Part shown: one piece after another, positions 53,933 through 62,495 of the stretch
Position numbering within the stretch: position 1 is the first letter of the stretch
Layout: each line of letters opens with the position of its first letter
Source: Bin55 sp965203735
GTDB taxonomy: Bacteria; Pseudomonadota; Gammaproteobacteria; Pseudomonadales; Azotimanducaceae
DNA length: 64,000 nucleotides
Direction: 5' to 3'
NCBI GenBank assembly: GCA_965203735.1
Contig: OZ241909.1
Location: 2,852,001 to 2,916,000, forward strand
Program-made: the position numbers and the translations under genes
Notes under the pieces: generated by a model
The model's database searches: none
Told to the model about the DNA's origin: nothing
What the model saw: only the letters and a program-made list of their open reading frames with translations

Positions 53933-55124
53933 AGTCGACGGTTTTCGGTACCGAGTAGGTCTTTAGATCGGCCACGAAACTACGTAGTACGTCTACGCCA
54001 GTTGCCTCAGCTCGAGCACACCATCTCTTGAACGCCGAGAGAAGCTCTTCCCCGCTTCCGGTTCGTTTCGCCCAAAGGGAATTGAGCTCTTCATGTAGAT
54101 CGTAGATAACCTTCAGTTGAGGACTATGGCCAATAATTTCGTCAATCTTGTTGATCTCTCGATCGCGCAAGACTAATTCGTGGGAGCAGAGTATCTTTCT
54201 CGCGCCTCGGAGCAATCTGCGGATCGGTCCATTGGCGTCTTGCTTTTCAATCCGAACAATAGGCTTGACGACATCTTCTGCGTAACGCGCCATGACACTA
54301 AATCGATCATTCACTACCGCCCACAAGGTGTCCATATCGATGATCGACTTGCCACTCACTTGCTCTACGACGGGTCCTGTGTGCAATGGTCGAGCTAGTC
54401 GTAGGAACGTCAATGCACGAATGTACTGCCAACCAAGATCAAACTCCCATGGTTTAAAGGAGAACCGAGCGGAATTTGGATAAGTGTGGTGATTGTTGTG
54501 CAGCTCCTCTCCGCAAACGAGGATACCGATAGGCACGATGTTCTTGGAAGCGTCTTGAGTCTCGAAGTTGCGATATCCAAATGCATGTCCCACACCATTG
54601 ACTATTCCCGCAGCCCAGAACGGAGTCCAAATCATCTGTATGGCCCAGACGATCACTCCGATGATGCCAAACAGAAACAAGTCAAATACGGCAAGCATCG
54701 CTAGACCAGCCCACGTGAACTTCGAGTAGACGTTCCGTTCGACCCAATCGTCGGGAGTGCCTTTTCCGTATCTTCTCAATGTTTCCTCATCTATGCCGTC
54801 ACGGTAATACTCGGATCCCTTTCGAATGATGTTGCCGAGTCCGTACACGACAGGACTATGCGGATCCTGTTCGGTTTCCGTCTTGGCGTGGTGTTTTCGA
54901 TGCACTGCTGTCCATTCCTTGGTGACCATGCCGGTCGTGGACCACAGCACAAATCGGAAGAAATGACAGAGGACGGGGTGAAGATCTAGTGCACGATGGG
55001 CTGAGTGCCGATGCAAGTAGAGGGTTATGGAGATAAAGGTAAGGTGCGTCGTTATGGCTGTGTACAGAACCGCCAACGGAATTGAGAATCCAACGATTCC
55101 ATACCACCATTCGTAAAAACTCAC
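53919..55124 (-). CDS. Acyl-CoA delta-9-type fatty acid desaturase
   Basis: 401 residues with a GTG start. The three histidine clusters of membrane desaturases are HRHSAHR (38-44), HRKHH (about 75-79) and HNNHH in CGEELHNNHHTYPNSARFSFKPWEFD, all complete. Four membrane helices surround them (about 11-33, 50-66, 140-160 and 163-180). The C-terminal 130 residues are a soluble, charged region. It introduces a double bond into saturated acyl chains using O2 and an electron donor, adjusting membrane fluidity. The gene is divergent from a PhyH-family gene with an inverted repeat between them. Confidence 0.92.
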   Translation of the reverse strand: MSFYEWWYGIVGFSIPLAVLYTAITTHLTFISITLYLHRHSAHRALDLHPVLCHFFRFVLWSTTGMVTKEWTAVHRKHHAKTETEQDPHSPVVYGLGNIIRKGSEYYRDGIDEETLRRYGKGTPDDWVERNVYSKFTWAGLAMLAVFDLFLFGIIGVIVWAIQMIWTPFWAAGIVNGVGHAFGYRNFETQDASKNIVPIGILVCGEELHNNHHTYPNSARFSFKPWEFDLGWQYIRALTFLRLARPLHTGPVVEQVSGKSIIDMDTLWAVVNDRFSVMARYAEDVVKPIVRIEKQDANGPIRRLLRGARKILCSHELVLRDREINKIDEIIGHSPQLKVIYDLHEELNSLWAKRTGSGEELLSAFKRWCARAEATGVDVLRSFVADLKTYSVPKTVDSTSS

Positions 55125-55211
55125 CGTACCTGAACTCCTCGAACTTGTACTAGAAGAACGGGTGGCTTCAAGAGAACTCTTGGAACCTTTCCCGTTGTGT
55201 GATTGAGTAGC

Positions 55212-55229
55212 CTATTGTAATAGCAATAG
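55212..55229. promoter_or_regulatory. Inverted repeat between divergent desaturase and PhyH genes
   Basis: CTATTG taatag CAATAG has six-base arms and a six-base spacer. It lies 88 bases before the desaturase start and 137 before the dioxygenase start. It may be the operator of a regulator of both genes. It does not match the FabR or FadR consensus I know. Confidence 0.35.
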
Positions 55230-55365
55230 TCCAAGACAATTCGATTCTTTAGATCAACCAATAGATCTCTAGTTTCTTTGGCATGCAAGTTTGAATTTTG
55301 ACGAGTTTCTTTACGCGATGAGTCGAGAGAAAGTTGCCTCCGTCAACTAGGAAAATTTTGAGAAA

Positions 55366-56247
55366 GTGAATAATCTCCTAAGAACACCACGCTGGACCAA
55401 GTGTATGGGCGAACTCAGTGAGCTGGATATATATCTCTACGACTTGAAAGGGTATTTGGTTGTCGAGAACGTATTGTCTCCGGGACAAGTTGATGAACTA
55501 AACGGAATTCTCGACGAAACGCTTGAGGAGTTACCCGCTAGTGCCGATCAGCGCCGAGTTCAGTCCCAAAAATCTCTGTACGACAACTACAGATTTGGAA
55601 TGGCCGGAGGATCGTATCCCTCTTCTCCCGGCTTTCTTGCGTTCGGGGAACTCTTTTGCGACCTTATTGACCATCCTAAGACCATGCAAGTGATGAGAAT
55701 GCAACTAGGCGACTGTTTCCGTCTCGATAGGATTTTCGGGATGCGCATGAAGAAGGGCATGCCAAGCGGCGTGCTGCACTCGGACTACGGTACATCCGAA
55801 CCATTTAGCCGCGCTGTACCAGGGCAACCGTACGTACAACCGGCGTACCAAGCACTACACGGGTTCGGAGTTGCCGCATTCAACTTGGCGGACAGTGGAC
55901 CAGAGACAGGCGGACTATGCTGCATTCCAGGAAGTCACAACAGCCATATTAGGCTTCCTCGGTGTATTCGGGACGGTAGCGTCAGCGATATGGTTGAAGT
56001 CCCCTATGCACCTGCTGGCAGTGTCACGTTTTTCTCAGAAGCGACAACTCACGGAACGATGGAGTGGAAAGCCGACTACGAGAGACGGACCTTGCTCTAC
56101 AAGTATTGCGCCTCACAGTTAACATGGTCGCGTTCTCGAGTCACCGCCCCTGACGGCATAGACCTGACTCTACGACAACAGAGATTGCTTGAAGAACCTG
56201 CAGGCGCGCACTGGTTCTTTGATTCGTTATTCGATGTACAAGAATGA
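55366..56247 (+). CDS. Phytanoyl-CoA dioxygenase (PhyH) family protein
   Basis: 293 residues from GTG 55366; ATG 55405 (MGELSELDIYLYDLKGYLVV) is an equally likely start. The Fe(II) site is His138-Ser-Asp140 in GVLHSDYG, with the distal His229 in ATTHGTMEWKADYERRTLLYKY. Arg240-241 should bind 2-oxoglutarate. GLCCIPGSHNSHIRLP is the family core strand. It is not closely similar to the PhyH protein at 24579. Such dioxygenases hydroxylate lipids or small natural products; the substrate is unknown. Cytoplasmic. Confidence 0.87.
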   Translation: MNNLLRTPRWTKCMGELSELDIYLYDLKGYLVVENVLSPGQVDELNGILDETLEELPASADQRRVQSQKSLYDNYRFGMAGGSYPSSPGFLAFGELFCDLIDHPKTMQVMRMQLGDCFRLDRIFGMRMKKGMPSGVLHSDYGTSEPFSRAVPGQPYVQPAYQALHGFGVAAFNLADSGPETGGLCCIPGSHNSHIRLPRCIRDGSVSDMVEVPYAPAGSVTFFSEATTHGTMEWKADYERRTLLYKYCASQLTWSRSRVTAPDGIDLTLRQQRLLEEPAGAHWFFDSLFDVQE

Positions 56248-56314
56248 GCAGAATCCCACTGAATCCCACATCAGTTCGAATTGAGAGAATGCTTGTCGAA
56301 GAGACCTATTTGAA

Positions 56315-56782
56315 ATGAGCAAGTCTGTTTATCTCGCCAATGCCTATGGTTTTTCGCTTCAACAAAAAGGATTGTTGAACGAACTGGTAGACAAACTCCA
56401 ATCATTAGGGTTGGAGGTCTACGAGCCCTTCGAACGCAACAACCAAATCGACAGAACCGCCAAGGGATGGGCATATAGCATCGGTCAGGCTGATGTATCC
56501 GACGTTCGGAACGCCGATGGGATCTTTGCAGTGTTGAATGGCTGTCCACCTGACGAGGGAGTTGTGTTCGAACTTGGGCTCGCCACAGCATGGGGAAAGG
56601 CAATATTCCTTTTCAGGGATGACTTTCGCAACTGTACCGACTGCGAAGACTACCCGCTCAATCTGATGTTGTTTACTGGACTGCCGGAACTGGAATGGGA
56701 ACGCTATTTGTATACCTCCCTCGGCGAACTAACAGATCCAAACAAGGCTTTAGTGGAGTGGGCTTCCCAGCAAGCAGGGTGA
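56315..56782 (+). CDS. Nucleoside 2-deoxyribosyltransferase-like protein
   Basis: 155 residues from ATG. The first strand and loop SVYLANAYGFSLQQKG and the active-site block ADGIFAVLNGCPPDEGVVFELGLATAWGKAIFLFRDDFR match the family. The motif D-E-G-x-x-x-E carries the nucleophilic Glu near 91, and the substrate-binding Asp precedes it. These enzymes swap bases between deoxyribonucleosides or hydrolyse (d)NMP glycosidic bonds. It ends in a four-base overlap with a possible small ORF. Confidence 0.85.
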   Translation: MSKSVYLANAYGFSLQQKGLLNELVDKLQSLGLEVYEPFERNNQIDRTAKGWAYSIGQADVSDVRNADGIFAVLNGCPPDEGVVFELGLATAWGKAIFLFRDDFRNCTDCEDYPLNLMLFTGLPELEWERYLYTSLGELTDPNKALVEWASQQAG

Positions 56783-56874
56783 GACAAGTGGTTCCTCATG
56801 CAGATGGTGGAGTGTTCGAAGAACTCGTCAAGCACGTGAATGGATTGCATTCAAAACCCAAACAACGGAGGTAA
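56779..56874 (+). CDS. Candidate 31-residue small ORF coupled to the deoxyribosyltransferase-like gene
   Basis: GTG at 56779 overlaps the preceding TGA (GTGA), and the frame runs 31 codons, including HADGGVFEELVKHVNGL, to a basic end KPKQRR. The arrangement is that of translationally coupled genes in this window (fabD-fabG, lpxK-kdsB). No family is recognised and the length is short, so chance is possible. Confidence 0.25.
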   Translation: MRQVVPHADGGVFEELVKHVNGLHSKPKQRR

Positions 56875-56991
56875 ACCAAGCTTCCAGCTTGTATGTTGAA
56901 CTCTATGTGACCCACCTTGGTGATTAATCCGTGATCACAATCTATACTTGAAACACTGCCACCCAACAATAGAGCAGGAGCGAACACACTC

Positions 56992-57498
56992 ATGATTACT
57001 CGTCGACAACTAACAATTGGCATCCTTGCTACACCAGTTCTTGTATCTATTTCTCGTTCCGTACATGCGGAAGAGGAATTATCAGAGGAACTACCAGAGG
57101 AACTGTCGACTTCAAGCCTGATTTACTTGACGCCTATCAAGTCAGACGGTGAGGAAAGCAAGTGCAAAGCTGAAATCTGGTTCGCATATCACGAAAAAGA
57201 GATTTACGTCGTCACGCCGAAGGAAGCTTGGCGAGCGGAGGCAATTCGCAAAGATCTCACCGACACCCGAATTTGGGTAGGAGAATTTGGAAATTGGCAA
57301 CGGGCAAGAGAAGCCTACAGAGAGGCCCCCGAACTCATGGCCACCGGAAGTATTGTCGAAGACAAGGAAGTGCACCAAGAGGTACTTAAGGTAATGGGCG
57401 AGAAGTACTCGGAAGGATGGGATACCTGGGGTCCACGCTTCAAGAACCAACTTGAGGACGGATCCCGAGTGATGATCAAGTACAAACCCAAACCGTAG
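56992..57498 (+). CDS. Exported small protein with Tat-like signal; unknown function
   Basis: 168 residues from ATG. The start MITRRQLTIGILATPVLVS has a twin-arginine motif (TRRQLTI) and a hydrophobic segment ending in VHA, so Tat export with cleavage after about residue 28 is likely. Residues 28-40 are Glu-rich. The mature part (KCKAEIWFAYHEKEIYVVTPKEAWRAEAIRKDLTDTRIWVGEFG) has the strand pattern of split-beta-barrel FMN or F420-binding proteins related to pyridoxamine phosphate oxidase. This is a tentative fold suggestion. A cofactor loaded before export would explain the Tat route. It precedes a rhodanese gene by 12 bases. Confidence 0.75.
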   Translation: MITRRQLTIGILATPVLVSISRSVHAEEELSEELPEELSTSSLIYLTPIKSDGEESKCKAEIWFAYHEKEIYVVTPKEAWRAEAIRKDLTDTRIWVGEFGNWQRAREAYREAPELMATGSIVEDKEVHQEVLKVMGEKYSEGWDTWGPRFKNQLEDGSRVMIKYKPKP

Positions 57499-57510
57499 CG
57501 AGAATCCTTT

Positions 57511-58329
57511 ATGTGGAAACCCGAAGATAACCTCATTTCCCCAGAAGATCTGCATGGGCTTCTTGGCAATCCCCAGCTAGTAATTGCCGATAGCAGAAGC
57601 GATCTACTGGACAAAGAACTCGGTTTTCGGCAATATCGCGAATCTCACATTCCCAATGCAATTTTTGTTTCAGTCGATGAGGATCTCGCAGATCCTCCTG
57701 GGCGTCGAGGAAGACACCCTCTTCCTTCCAAAGAACGATTCGCCGACTTCTTGGGTCATTCGGGAATTTCCAATGATTCGCATGTCGTTGTTTACGACGG
57801 TGGGAATGGCATGTTTGTCTGTCGTCTATGGTGGATGTTGCGGTGGCTCGGTCACGAAAAAGTGTCGGTGTTGGACGGGGGATTCGCTGCGTGGCAGGAA
57901 TCTGGTTTCGAGACAGCTACAGACATTCCAGTTCCAAAACCCACAGAATTCTCGATTGGCAATCCTTTAACTCGAACCGTAACGGCAGAGGAAGTCTTGA
58001 ATCACCGAGGTGTGCTTGTTGATGCGCGTGCGGAAGACCGGTTTCAGGGATTCAACGAGACCATGGACCATACAGCAGGGCACATTCCGGGAGCAATTTG
58101 CAGCCCTTTCCTCAAGAACATCGGCTCCGACGGAAAGTTCACTAGAGATCCGAAAAAGTTTGAGGGTGTGTCCAAAGAAGCCGACGTGATTTGCTACTGC
58201 GGATCCGGTGTTACTGCAACTAACAATATCCTTGCCATGTTGGTTTCGGGCTATGACGAACCTGCGCTCTACCCCGGTTCATGGAGCGAGTGGATTGAGG
58301 ATCCATCTCGACCAAAAGTTCCGGAGTAA
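57511..58329 (+). CDS. Two-domain sulfurtransferase (thiosulfate or 3-mercaptopyruvate)
   Basis: 272 residues from ATG. The N-terminal rhodanese domain (about 8-130) is inactive: VVVYDGGNGMFVCRLWWMLRWLGHEKVSVLDGGFAAW lacks the loop Cys. The C-terminal domain (about 155-270) has the active loop CYCGSGVTAT with Cys near 230. CGSGVTA is the mercaptopyruvate sulfurtransferase (SseA) form rather than the CRKGVTA of thiosulfate rhodaneses. It transfers sulfane sulfur to cyanide or a thiol acceptor in the cytoplasm. It is probably co-transcribed with the upstream Tat-exported protein. Confidence 0.9.
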   Translation: MWKPEDNLISPEDLHGLLGNPQLVIADSRSDLLDKELGFRQYRESHIPNAIFVSVDEDLADPPGRRGRHPLPSKERFADFLGHSGISNDSHVVVYDGGNGMFVCRLWWMLRWLGHEKVSVLDGGFAAWQESGFETATDIPVPKPTEFSIGNPLTRTVTAEEVLNHRGVLVDARAEDRFQGFNETMDHTAGHIPGAICSPFLKNIGSDGKFTRDPKKFEGVSKEADVICYCGSGVTATNNILAMLVSGYDEPALYPGSWSEWIEDPSRPKVPE

Positions 58330-58468
58330 CTCTAGCTGCAAGTTATTCAGGCCAGCGATAGGAATCTAAAGCGCTGCCTTTCCGTTCATTCGAACCAGCA
58401 CCGTCAAAGCTGCCAAATGATCCGCGTCTCAATTCATTAGTCCGATTTCATTTTCTCCTGATAAGAGA

Positions 58469-60277
58469 ATGCCGTCCCATCCTATTGAAGCTTCACCGAA
58501 TGCCATGAGTGAGGCGGAAACGTCCATTGTGGATAACCGCCTTCGTTCGCTCGAATTCAACGATTTCTACGCTGCGAGAGACCCTGTGCAAGAGTGCCAA
58601 CAAGCTCACATACAGCCTGCCAAGTTCGCTCAACGCATGTCCACCAAAAGAATCTTCACGGTCTTTGAATTTGGATTTGGAGCGGGAATAAATTTTCTGG
58701 CGTTCGCACAGGAATTCTTGCGTAACGCCGATGGAGAAAACAGACTTCGGTTCTTTAGCTGTGAAGTACGCCCTCTACCTCTCGTAGTCCTTGGAGAGAC
58801 GGTTCGAGCAACTGCACCGCACCTCGACTTGAGTGATGGATTGATCGAACAATATCCTCCGCCAATTGTGGGAATCCATCGTCGTGTATTCGCCAATCAT
58901 CGGATCGAACTCACCTTGCTGTACACATCAGCGGAGCTCGCACTTCAAGACTTCATAGCTCGCGACCAGCAAGGAGTCGATGCATGGATTCTCGACGGAT
59001 TCGCTCCCGACAGGAATCCCGACATGTGGAGCGAACGACTGTTGGGTTCGCTGGCGGAGAATTCAAGAGCAGGTGCCACCGTAACGACCTACTCTTCCGC
59101 AGGTCACGTCCGCAGGCTACTAGAGTCGAATGGATTCTCAGTCGACAAGATTTCAAACCTTCCCTACAAGCGCCACACAACTCTTGCCAAATTGGCCAGC
59201 ACACCCTTTATACCCAGTAATGCACCGACAAGAGCCATCGTTGTTGGAGGGGGATTCGCGGGTTGCGCAACCGCACAAGCGTTTGCGCGGAGAGGAATTA
59301 GTGTCGAGCTACACACACCGTCAGGCCAAGTTGGCGATGGCACGTCTGCGATTCCAACTGCTGTAGTTCACGCTCGGCTGAGTGCGAGTGCGGATTCGGC
59401 ACCATCCATCAGATTGCAATCGCACATTTATTCGCAGTCATTATTGCGAAACTTTAGCGGAGCGGTTCCTTGCGGGGCGATACAGTTTCCAAGTACACGA
59501 ATGACAATGGAGCGACTGGAACGCATTTGCGAATTGATGGGCTGCGATTGGGCAGAACTTGCTTCACGCGAGCGGGTAAAGGAACTAACTGGATTGAATC
59601 TAGATATGAGCGGAGTCCATTTTCCGCGGACTATAGTTGTTAACGGGGCTGACTTGTGCTCTTGGTTTGCCGACCATCCAAACGTGAATTTAGTGCAAGG
59701 CGATCTGCCAGACCTAGCGAATATTGACTGCCCTATTGTGTCCGCAACCGGCTCTCCCGTACGATTTCATAACAGTTACACAACTCTCGAGGTTACCGAG
59801 ATTGATGGACAAATGGACCAATTTCTGCCATCACCGGCTGAATCTCTTCGTCCCTTTGCGTTCCTGCACGAAGGTTACGTCGTAACAACACAGAACACTT
59901 ACTCAGCCGGGTCGACCTACGAGTATCAACCCTGGCCAAGAGACAAAGCAAGGAATACAAACCAATTGCGCATTGAGAGATTGTTTGGTCCAACAGAAGT
60001 CACTCATTCTGCGTCGTTTAGAGCTCGTCGAGCTGTGACTTCCGATCATATGCCTATTGCAGGTCGCATAGACTCCTCTATATGGGTAAACCTCGCGCAC
60101 GGAAGTAGCGGAACGACGTCAGCTCCTTATTGTGCGGAGATCATTGCAAGTGAAGTCTCTGGAGAGCTTCCTCCACTACTCCAGTCGCACATGAACACAC
60201 TCTCTCCAGACCGATTCGAGAAGAGGCAAACGCGACGTGAGAATCCATTCCTGACCAAGTCGCCGACTCATGGATGA
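58469..60277 (+). CDS. mnmC: Bifunctional tRNA modification enzyme MnmC
   Basis: 602 residues from ATG. The N-terminal methyltransferase domain (1-240) has FTVFEFGFGAGINFLAFAQEF (SAM loop) and DAWILDGFAPDRNPDMW. The C-terminal FAD oxidoreductase domain (about 250-600) has AIVVGGGFAGCATAQAFARRGISVELH and the closing SSGTTSAPYCAEIIASEV. It converts cmnm5(s2)U34 to nm5 and then mnm5(s2)U34 in tRNA wobble positions. E. coli MnmC is 668 residues, so this one is compact but both domains are complete. The fusion is typical of gammaproteobacteria. Confidence 0.93.
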   Translation: MPSHPIEASPNAMSEAETSIVDNRLRSLEFNDFYAARDPVQECQQAHIQPAKFAQRMSTKRIFTVFEFGFGAGINFLAFAQEFLRNADGENRLRFFSCEVRPLPLVVLGETVRATAPHLDLSDGLIEQYPPPIVGIHRRVFANHRIELTLLYTSAELALQDFIARDQQGVDAWILDGFAPDRNPDMWSERLLGSLAENSRAGATVTTYSSAGHVRRLLESNGFSVDKISNLPYKRHTTLAKLASTPFIPSNAPTRAIVVGGGFAGCATAQAFARRGISVELHTPSGQVGDGTSAIPTAVVHARLSASADSAPSIRLQSHIYSQSLLRNFSGAVPCGAIQFPSTRMTMERLERICELMGCDWAELASRERVKELTGLNLDMSGVHFPRTIVVNGADLCSWFADHPNVNLVQGDLPDLANIDCPIVSATGSPVRFHNSYTTLEVTEIDGQMDQFLPSPAESLRPFAFLHEGYVVTTQNTYSAGSTYEYQPWPRDKARNTNQLRIERLFGPTEVTHSASFRARRAVTSDHMPIAGRIDSSIWVNLAHGSSGTTSAPYCAEIIASEVSGELPPLLQSHMNTLSPDRFEKRQTRRENPFLTKSPTHG

Positions 60278-60720
60278 AATACGAGGAAGTCGTGACGCTT
60301 TTGAAAGCACGCGGCCGAACGGACGTCCTTTAGGAATTCCAAGTCAACAGGGCACTTCCTGAATTACTGCGTGTTTAAACCCTTAGTCACAGCAAATCGA
60401 TTTCCATGCTGATGATGCTCGCAAAGGCTGGACGGAGCGAGGTGTCTTTGACATCGATTCTCTCAAGATTGGGGTGACCGTGTCGCCAGAGGACCAGAAC
60501 CCTGAGATGGAGGATGCAATTGAATGCAGAGCAACAGGAACGGAGATCTAGAACGCTACGCAGGAGTAGCGTGGTTGTCCACTCACAAGTAGAACTCGAA
60601 CGAGAACTGTTTTGGGAGCGATTGCAGCCACATAGTGAGTCAATGACGCTTCGAACCAACACTAAACGATTACCATTACTTCCTACTTCACGCCTCGTTA
60701 TTGAATACAGGGTTTTCCAC
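60278..60720. other. Intergenic region with a decayed-looking open frame and hairpin
   Basis: 443 bases between mnmC and the peptide-binding protein. A frame of 54 sense codons (60387 to TAG 60549-60551) reads, in part, GWTERGVFDIDSLKIGVTV and EDQNPEMEDAIECRATGTEI. It looks coding but has no start and no family I know. It is followed by the perfect hairpin ACGCTAC gcagga GTAGCGT (60553-60572), without a T tract. Confidence 0.35.
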
Positions 60721-62472
60721 ATGAAGAATTGCGCGCTCTTAGCCACGATCGTTTTCCTGAGTCTCATGATTGGAGCATGCTCCGGACCAACTGAGGGGCA
60801 GCAGAGTATCGATGCCGAGGACACAGATGTCGCGATAGAGAATGTGGACACCCACTTGAAGCTTCTCTACTGGCAAGCACCTTCCACTTTGAATCCTTAC
60901 TTGAGTGGAGGAACAAAAGAAATAGAAGCGGCTTCGCTGGTACTTGAGCCGCTAGCCAACTACGATGAAGAAGCTGTAATGATCCCTACATTGGCCGAGG
61001 AAATTCCAACACTTGAGAATGGAGGGTTTAGTGAGGACTTGCGATCTATCACGTGGAAATTGAAGAAAGACGTCCTATGGTCGGATGGGTCGCCTTTCAC
61101 TGCAGACGACGTTGTGTTTACATGGTTGTATTGCACTCACGAAGAAATGGGATGCTATCGCATCAACAATTTCACCGATGTTGTGGAAGTTGTAGCGGTC
61201 GACAGTCACACTGTTCGCATTGAGTTCTCCAAAGTCAGTGCCCATCCCTACTTTCCTTTCGTCGGATCACTTGTTCCAATCCTTCAAAAGAAACAGTTCG
61301 AAGATTGCCTTGGCATGCGAGCACAGGAGTGCAACGAGCAAAATTTTGCCCCCATCGGAACCGGACCCTTTCAAGTGACTGACTTCCGGGCAAATGATGT
61401 CGTTCAATACGTCGCAAACGAAAACTACCGCGAGGAGGGTAAACCTTTCTTTAAGGAAGTCACTCTGAAAGGCGGTGGTGATGCAGCTTCCGCTGCACGA
61501 GCTGTTGTCGAAACCGGTGAGTATGACTTTGCGTGGAACCTCCAAGTTGAGCCGGAAATCTTGGACAGCATGGCTGAAGCAGATAGGGGCGAAGTCCTTT
61601 ATGGAGTTGGCTCGCAGGTAGAGCGAATAATTGTGAATCTGACAAACGAGGATCCTTCATTGGGTCCTGACCGTCGGTCACAGTATCTTGACGGTACAAA
61701 TCCACATCCCTTTCTGTCCGAGTTTGCCGTACGAAGAGCTCTGTCGCTCGCAATTGATCGTTCGATCCTTGTAGAGACTGGCTATGGACGAGCAGGTGAG
61801 CCTGAGTGCAATGTTGTTCCTGCACCGGATTACTACGTCTCAGATTCCAACGACGAATGTAAGGTTCAGAACATTGAGGAAGCCAACCGATTGTTGGACG
61901 AAGCGGGATGGGCACGTGGGTCCGATGGAATTCGAGCCAAAGGCGGAGTTAGGCTTTCGATTTTGTACCAGACGTCCACTAACTCTGTCCGACAAGGTAA
62001 CCAAGCACTGGTCAAACAGATGTGGGAGCAAATTGGTGTAGAGACAGAGTTGCGCAATATCGACGGAGCTGTGTTCTTTGGTTCTGACGTGGCAAGTCCC
62101 GACACCTATCAAAAATTCTTTGCAGATGTGCAAATGTATACCAACAGCTTTGATGGAGAGGATCCTTCCCAATATCTTCGAGGATGGATTTGCAGTGAAA
62201 TGCCCAGTCCGGACAATAACTGGGCGGGTACTAACATTCCACGAGCCTGCTCCGAAGAATTCGATACTCTCGTCGATCAATTGTCGTCTGTAACGGACAA
62301 GACAGAACGAGCTGACGTCATCAAGAAACTGAACGATATGGTCGTCTTGAACTACTGGGTGATACCACTAGTCCATCGTGCAAGAGTATCCGCGGTTTCG
62401 AACGAATTGAAAGGCGTAACGATCAACGGCTGGGATTCAGAGCTCTGGAAGGCCGAAGACTGGCACCGTTAG
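60721..62472 (+). CDS. Peptide ABC transporter substrate-binding lipoprotein (SBP family 5)
   Basis: 583 residues from ATG 60721; the upstream in-frame extension to 60514 lacks family match. Signal peptide MKNCALLATIVFLSLMIGAC ends at the lipobox Cys20, so it is a periplasmic lipoprotein. Family 5 features are LNPYLSGGTKEIEAASLVLEPLANYD, SITWKLKKDVLWSDGSPFTADDVVFTW, FAPIGTGPFQVTDFRANDVVQYVANENY and the late EFAVRRALSLAIDRSILVETGYGRAGEP. It binds oligopeptides or similar ligands for the two permeases that follow. Confidence 0.92.
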   Translation: MKNCALLATIVFLSLMIGACSGPTEGQQSIDAEDTDVAIENVDTHLKLLYWQAPSTLNPYLSGGTKEIEAASLVLEPLANYDEEAVMIPTLAEEIPTLENGGFSEDLRSITWKLKKDVLWSDGSPFTADDVVFTWLYCTHEEMGCYRINNFTDVVEVVAVDSHTVRIEFSKVSAHPYFPFVGSLVPILQKKQFEDCLGMRAQECNEQNFAPIGTGPFQVTDFRANDVVQYVANENYREEGKPFFKEVTLKGGGDAASAARAVVETGEYDFAWNLQVEPEILDSMAEADRGEVLYGVGSQVERIIVNLTNEDPSLGPDRRSQYLDGTNPHPFLSEFAVRRALSLAIDRSILVETGYGRAGEPECNVVPAPDYYVSDSNDECKVQNIEEANRLLDEAGWARGSDGIRAKGGVRLSILYQTSTNSVRQGNQALVKQMWEQIGVETELRNIDGAVFFGSDVASPDTYQKFFADVQMYTNSFDGEDPSQYLRGWICSEMPSPDNNWAGTNIPRACSEEFDTLVDQLSSVTDKTERADVIKKLNDMVVLNYWVIPLVHRARVSAVSNELKGVTINGWDSELWKAEDWHR

Positions 62473-62495
62473 CGCTTATGTAGCTTGCTTCCATC

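Noticed and set aside
60514..60720. Long N-terminal extension of the peptide-binding protein
   Set aside because: The ATG at 60721 opens a perfect lipoprotein signal peptide; the extension would bury it and contains the intergenic hairpin.
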